Positions 7,038 through 9,609 of a stretch of DNA of 9,609 nt are shown piece after piece. A program made the position numbers and the translations under genes. The notes under the pieces were generated by a model, which did not search any database, had not been told where the DNA came from, and saw only the letters and a program-made list of their open reading frames with translations. This DNA comes from Rhodospirillaceae bacterium (GTDB taxonomy: Bacteria; Pseudomonadota; Alphaproteobacteria; MPNO01; UBA2964), in the NCBI GenBank assembly GCA_002724505.1, contig PBOV01000005.1:1-9609 (forward strand), given 5' to 3'. How positions within the stretch are numbered: the first letter of the stretch is position 1; every line of letters starts with the position of its first letter.

Positions 7038-7625
7038 ATGAGTGAAACAAACAAGAAAATAGAGTCCCAACCCGATGGGGTTATAGGCAAACGACTTTTA
7101 ATTGTTGATGATGATAGACCTTTTCGAGAAAGGCTTGCCAAAGCGCTGGAACGTCGAGGTTTTAAGGTAACGGCCGTAGAAAAAGTTTCTGAGGGTATAG
7201 CGATGGCCAGGTTGCAAATGCCAAAATTTGCCGTGCTTGATCTGCGTTTGCAAGATGGTAGTGGGCTCGATGTGGTGCCCGTAATCCGGGAAGCTGACCC
7301 AAATTCTCGAATTGTAATTCTTACGGGCTATGGAAATATTGCGACAGCGGTGGCAGCCGTTAAGGCTGGTGCGGTTGACTATCTGGCAAAACCGGCAGAC
7401 GCTGATCAGGTTATAGCGGCCCTACTTACGCAGGGTGCAGATCTGCCACCCCCGCCAGAAAACCCAATGTCAGCTGATCGTGTAAGATGGGAACACATTC
7501 AGCGTGTTTATGAACAATGTGATCGCAATGTATCGGAGACCGCTAGAAGATTAAAAATGCACCGCAGAACGTTGCAGAGAATTTTATCAAAAAGAGCGCC
7601 AAGAGAAACCAATGATCTCTCTTGA
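7038..7625 (+). CDS. regA: RegA/PrrA/ActR response regulator
   Basis: This 195-residue global transcription factor is the partner of RegB. The receiver domain (about 19-130) has the acidic pocket D24-D25-D26, phospho-acceptor D68 in VLDLRLQDG, T96 and K118. A proline linker (LPPPPENP, 136-143) leads to the near-invariant Fis-type helix-turn-helix at 148-188, with the RegA hallmarks WEHIQR, CDRNVSETARRL and MHRRTLQRIL. Related proteins bind GCG-rich sites and control oxidases, nitrogen and carbon fixation and photosynthesis genes. The start is the ATG at 7038, 6 bases after the regB stop. The best Shine-Dalgarno-like string (AAGG at 7020-7023) is about 14 bases upstream, longer than ideal, so expression probably depends on coupling to regB. 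The TGA stop is directly followed by TAG. The identification is secure. Confidence 0.97.
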   Translation: MSETNKKIESQPDGVIGKRLLIVDDDRPFRERLAKALERRGFKVTAVEKVSEGIAMARLQMPKFAVLDLRLQDGSGLDVVPVIREADPNSRIVILTGYGNIATAVAAVKAGAVDYLAKPADADQVIAALLTQGADLPPPPENPMSADRVRWEHIQRVYEQCDRNVSETARRLKMHRRTLQRILSKRAPRETNDLS

Positions 7626-7669
7626 TAGTTCTGCTGGTTATTAGTGAGTAAAATACTTTATCGCATACG

Positions 7670-7676
7670 AGGAGGT
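7670..7676 (+). promoter_or_regulatory. Strong Shine-Dalgarno AGGAGGT
   Basis: This is the best ribosome-binding sequence in the window, a perfect AGGAGGT. It stands 8 bases before a GTG at 7685 but 89 bases before the ATG of the decarboxylase gene. It therefore supports translation of the short leader ORF 7685-7759 rather than direct initiation at 7766, whose own upstream sequence shows no Shine-Dalgarno. Confidence 0.6.
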
Positions 7677-7684
7677 CAGGAGTT

Positions 7685-7759
7685 GTGAATAGGCAAATAA
7701 AACGCATACTAAAAATGGTAAGCCGACAGTCTGGAAAGACTATTGGTTTGGTATGGTGA
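7685..7759 (+). CDS. Possible 24-codon leader ORF before uxs
   Basis: A GTG preceded at ideal distance by AGGAGGT opens a 24-codon frame rich in lysine and arginine (it begins M-N-R-Q-I-K-R) that ends at TGA 7757-7759. The decarboxylase gene starts 6 bases later in the same frame. This could be a leader peptide that feeds ribosomes to the next gene by reinitiation, or the remains of an N-terminal extension cut off by a stop codon. The first 24 residues match no family I know. It might also be noise next to a chance purine run. TGA ends several other genes here, so reading it as tryptophan is unlikely. Confidence 0.35.
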   Translation: MNRQIKRILKMVSRQSGKTIGLVW

Positions 7760-7765
7760 CTTATC

Positions 7766-8716
7766 ATGGTTTCTGGTAAACGAGTTTTAGTAACAGGGGG
7801 TGCAGGTTTTATAGGCTCGCATTTATGTGAGAGGTTGGTTAGCGAAGGCCACGATGTTCTCTGCGTCGATAATTATTTTACAGGGTCAAAAGGCAATGTG
7901 GCCCACTTATTTAACAACCCGCATTTCGAGCTCATGAGACATGATGTAACTTTTCCTCTCTACATCGAGACGGATGAAATTTACAATCTTGCATGTCCAG
8001 CATCACCGATTCATTATCAATTTGATCCGGTACAAACCACTAAGACGAGTGTTTACGGTGCTATTAACATGCTTGGCCTTTCTAGGAGAGTTCGGGCGAA
8101 AATCTTTCAGGCATCTACCAGCGAGATTTATGGCGATCCGCAGGTCCATCCGCAGCAAGAGAGCTATTGGGGTCATTGTAATCCTATCGGTCCTAGGGCT
8201 TGCTATGATGAAGGGAAGAGATGCGCCGAAACACTATTTTTCGATTATCGACGCCAACACAATGTATCCATTAAGGTCGCTCGGATTTTTAATACTTATG
8301 GACCCCATATGCACCCTACTGATGGGCGTGTGGTTTCAAATTTCATCGTTCAAGCGCTTCGGAACAAACCCGTGACGATTTATGGTGATGGTTCGCAAAC
8401 CCGATCCTTCTGTTACATTGATGACCTTATTGAAGCCTTTCTTCGAATAATGAATACCGATGATGAATTTATTGGTCCGGTCAATATTGGTAATCCCGAA
8501 GAGTTTACGATCCAGGAACTTGCCGATACTGTCATCACACTTGTTGGTTCAAAATCGAAAATTATTTTAAAGCCGTTGCCTGATGATGACCCAGTTCAAC
8601 GTAGGCCTGATATTACAATCGCCCGCGATATTCTTGATTGGGAGCCGAAGATTCAACTTCTAGAGGGTCTTAAAAAGACGATCACCTATTTCGAAGGAAG
8701 ATTGTCAAAAAGCTGA
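7766..8716 (+). CDS. uxs: UDP-glucuronate decarboxylase (UDP-xylose synthase), SDR family
   Basis: This 316-residue cytoplasmic enzyme belongs to the extended short-chain dehydrogenases and converts UDP-glucuronate to UDP-xylose, a sugar donor for polysaccharide or lipopolysaccharide. The NAD-binding loop is T10-G-G-A-G-F-I-G17. The UXS-specific stretch [10 protein letters not shown] is at 76-85, followed by STSEIYGDP at 117-125 and the catalytic Y147-D-E-G-K151. [18 protein letters not shown] and [12 protein letters not shown] follow at about 173-217. These motifs favour UXS over other epimerases. Length is the usual one for the single-domain bacterial form. The ATG at 7766 places the first strand at residue 6, as in homologues, but has no Shine-Dalgarno of its own. 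The strong one upstream serves the in-frame leader ORF ending 6 bases before. The family call is strong; the final glycan is unknown. Confidence 0.93.
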   Translation: MVSGKRVLVTGGAGFIGSHLCERLVSEGHDVLCVDNYFTGSKGNVAHLFNNPHFELMRHDVTFPLYIETDEIYNLACPASPIHYQFDPVQTTKTSVYGAINMLGLSRRVRAKIFQASTSEIYGDPQVHPQQESYWGHCNPIGPRACYDEGKRCAETLFFDYRRQHNVSIKVARIFNTYGPHMHPTDGRVVSNFIVQALRNKPVTIYGDGSQTRSFCYIDDLIEAFLRIMNTDDEFIGPVNIGNPEEFTIQELADTVITLVGSKSKIILKPLPDDDPVQRRPDITIARDILDWEPKIQLLEGLKKTITYFEGRLSKS

Positions 8717-8899
8717 TTAACTTATAATTTAAGAATGCCAATGACCCGGTTTCAGAGGGTCGTTGTTGTTAAAGACGGGTTAGAATCTTTCTAAAAACTG
8801 GAATCCAGAGCCTAGGTTAAGTTGAAAATAAGAAATAATCCAGTACACTCAACGTCTTCAATCGCTTATTAAAATGACCCAAATTACTAGTGGTATTTC
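8717..8899. other. Intergenic stretch between uxs and dcd
   Basis: These 183 bases contain a terminator-like hairpin (8739-8770) near the left end and otherwise AT-rich sequence. I see no ORF with a credible ribosome-binding site, no tRNA fold, and no repeats. A promoter for dcd should lie in the right half, but no clear hexamer pair stands out. Confidence 0.5.
8739..8770 (+). terminator. Possible intrinsic terminator after uxs
   Basis: CAATGACCC (8739-8747) pairs with GGGTCGTTG (8757-8765) in a 9-base stem with one G-T pair and a 9-base loop. It is followed by a T-rich tail broken by one G (TTGTT). It lies 22 bases after the uxs stop, where a terminator is expected. The imperfect T-tract keeps confidence moderate. 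Confidence 0.5.
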
Positions 8900-9609
8900 A
8901 TGAATAGTCAGAGCAACCCTTTAAATTCTGATCTCATAGTTCCGCGCCGTGACACTGGAGTGTTGCCCCACCAGTCGCTTGCAGCTCTTATTCGAGACGG
9001 CGAAATCAAGGCCGATCAAGCAATCTCATCTCAACAAGTGCAACCAGCTAGTATCGATTTACGTTTAGGCACTACTGCGTATCGTATGCGAGCAAGTTTT
9101 CTCCCTGGACCCAACTGCACGGTTAAAGAAAAAATCGAAAGGTTTGGTTTGCATCAAATTGATCTTACCGATGGCGCGGTATTAGAAACCGGTTGTGTTT
9201 ATCTTGTTCCCCTTTTGGAATCACTATCTTTAAGTGAGGGCATTTCTGGTGTGGCTAACCCAAAAAGCTCGACAGGAAGGCTAGATGTTTTTATTCGCCT
9301 TGTTACGGATCAAGCTCCTGACTTTGATGTTGTAGCCCGGGGATATCGCGGTCCGCTTTATGCCGAGATTTTCCCCAGAACTTTTAGTATAATTGCACGA
9401 GCGGGTACTAGGCTGAATCAACTGCGCCTAACTCGTGGTACCCCCGAGGTACGCGAGGCCGAGTTGAGACGCCTAATGCAGGATCAGCCAGTATTAGACC
9501 GCGACCTAACTGATCGTGAAACGAGTACTTTGTTTCGGGGGGTGCCATTATCAGTTGATTTGACCGGCATCGGTGATAGTGATCTCGTCGGGTTTAAGGC
9601 TAAACCCCA
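8900..9609 (+). CDS. dcd: dCTP deaminase, long alphaproteobacterial form (3' end outside window)
   Basis: The frame runs from the ATG at 8900 to the right edge without a stop and gives 236 residues. It belongs to the long 2'-deoxycytidine 5'-triphosphate deaminase family of Alphaproteobacteria (about 360-370 residues), which makes dUTP from dCTP for thymidylate synthesis. Typical marks are the opening TGVLPHQSLAALI (about 19-31), QPASIDLRLG at 48-57, and the active-site segment N120-P-K-S123-S124-T-G-R127, equivalent to the SS-x-x-R of short Dcd. E156 in YAEIFP sits at the catalytic glutamate position, and NQLRL is at 173-177. A linker with charged residues at 180-207 leads to FRGVPLSVDL, apparently the start of the second half. 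An in-frame TAG at 8888 makes 8900 the first possible start; its Shine-Dalgarno is poor. The family call is good; the second half cannot be judged. Confidence 0.88.
   Translation, partial: MNSQSNPLNSDLIVPRRDTGVLPHQSLAALIRDGEIKADQAISSQQVQPASIDLRLGTTAYRMRASFLPGPNCTVKEKIERFGLHQIDLTDGAVLETGCVYLVPLLESLSLSEGISGVANPKSSTGRLDVFIRLVTDQAPDFDVVARGYRGPLYAEIFPRTFSIIARAGTRLNQLRLTRGTPEVREAELRRLMQDQPVLDRDLTDRETSTLFRGVPLSVDLTGIGDSDLVGFKAKP

Noticed and set aside
7757..7759. TGA read as tryptophan, joining the leader ORF to uxs
   Set aside because: TGA is the natural terminator of regB, regA and uxs here, and TGG is used for tryptophan throughout, so the standard bacterial code applies.
7974..8375. A 133-codon ORF in another frame inside the decarboxylase gene
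   Set aside because: It lies wholly inside uxs, whose frame shows all the catalytic motifs; its translation matches no family and its start lacks a ribosome-binding site.
1..9609. Defence system, mobile element or CRISPR array
   Set aside because: No transposase, integrase, nuclease, helicase, toxin-antitoxin pair or regularly spaced repeats are visible; all long frames belong to recognisable housekeeping, transport or regulatory families.

Overview
The window looks like chromosomal DNA of an alphaproteobacterium of moderate, slightly AT-leaning base composition, possibly an uncultured marine or Rhodospirillales-like lineage. The class assignment rests on three things: a RegB/RegA (PrrB/PrrA, ActS/ActR) redox two-component pair with the near-invariant alphaproteobacterial RegA C-terminus, the long alphaproteobacterial form of dCTP deaminase, and a YcgN-type protein next to a Sco/SenC protein. 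The finer lineage is only a guess. There are no tRNA or rRNA genes, insertion sequences, CRISPR arrays or phage genes, and no region of foreign-looking composition. Genes are tightly packed; the longest gene-free stretch is about 180 bases.

Layout, left to right. The end of a class A penicillin-binding protein (PBP1A, transpeptidase domain) enters from the left edge (2-658, +). A 10-helix EamA/DMT exporter follows (724-1629, +). It converges on a two-gene minus-strand operon, sco/senC (2101-2718) then ycgN (1651-2097), whose genes are 3 bases apart. Divergent from sco is a small secreted ankyrin-repeat protein (2863-3426, +), then a flavodoxin-family protein (3580-4047, +). These face an ABC-2 type exporter operon on the minus strand, ATPase (4889-5644) then permease (4056-4889), overlapping by one base. 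Divergent from the ATPase are regB (5745-7031, +) and regA (7038-7625, +). After a 140-base gap with a very strong Shine-Dalgarno and a possible 24-codon leader ORF comes a UDP-glucuronate decarboxylase (7766-8716, +). The window ends inside a long-form dCTP deaminase (8900 to the right edge, +).

How the genes may work together. RegB senses respiratory redox state and phosphorylates RegA, which in relatives controls respiration, carbon and nitrogen fixation and photosynthesis genes. Sco/SenC proteins deliver copper to cytochrome oxidases, and in Rhodobacter the sco homologue prrC/senC lies beside regB/regA and affects the redox signal. Here the two halves are in one 5.5-kb neighbourhood, separated by the ankyrin, flavodoxin and ABC genes. 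The flanking genes (cell wall, UDP-xylose synthesis, nucleotide metabolism) look like ordinary housekeeping.

I see no clear new defence or mobile system. The points most worth a second look are the leader ORF before the decarboxylase gene, the ABC ATPase without a Q-loop glutamine, the secreted ankyrin protein beside sco, and a repeated motif in front of two plus-strand genes.
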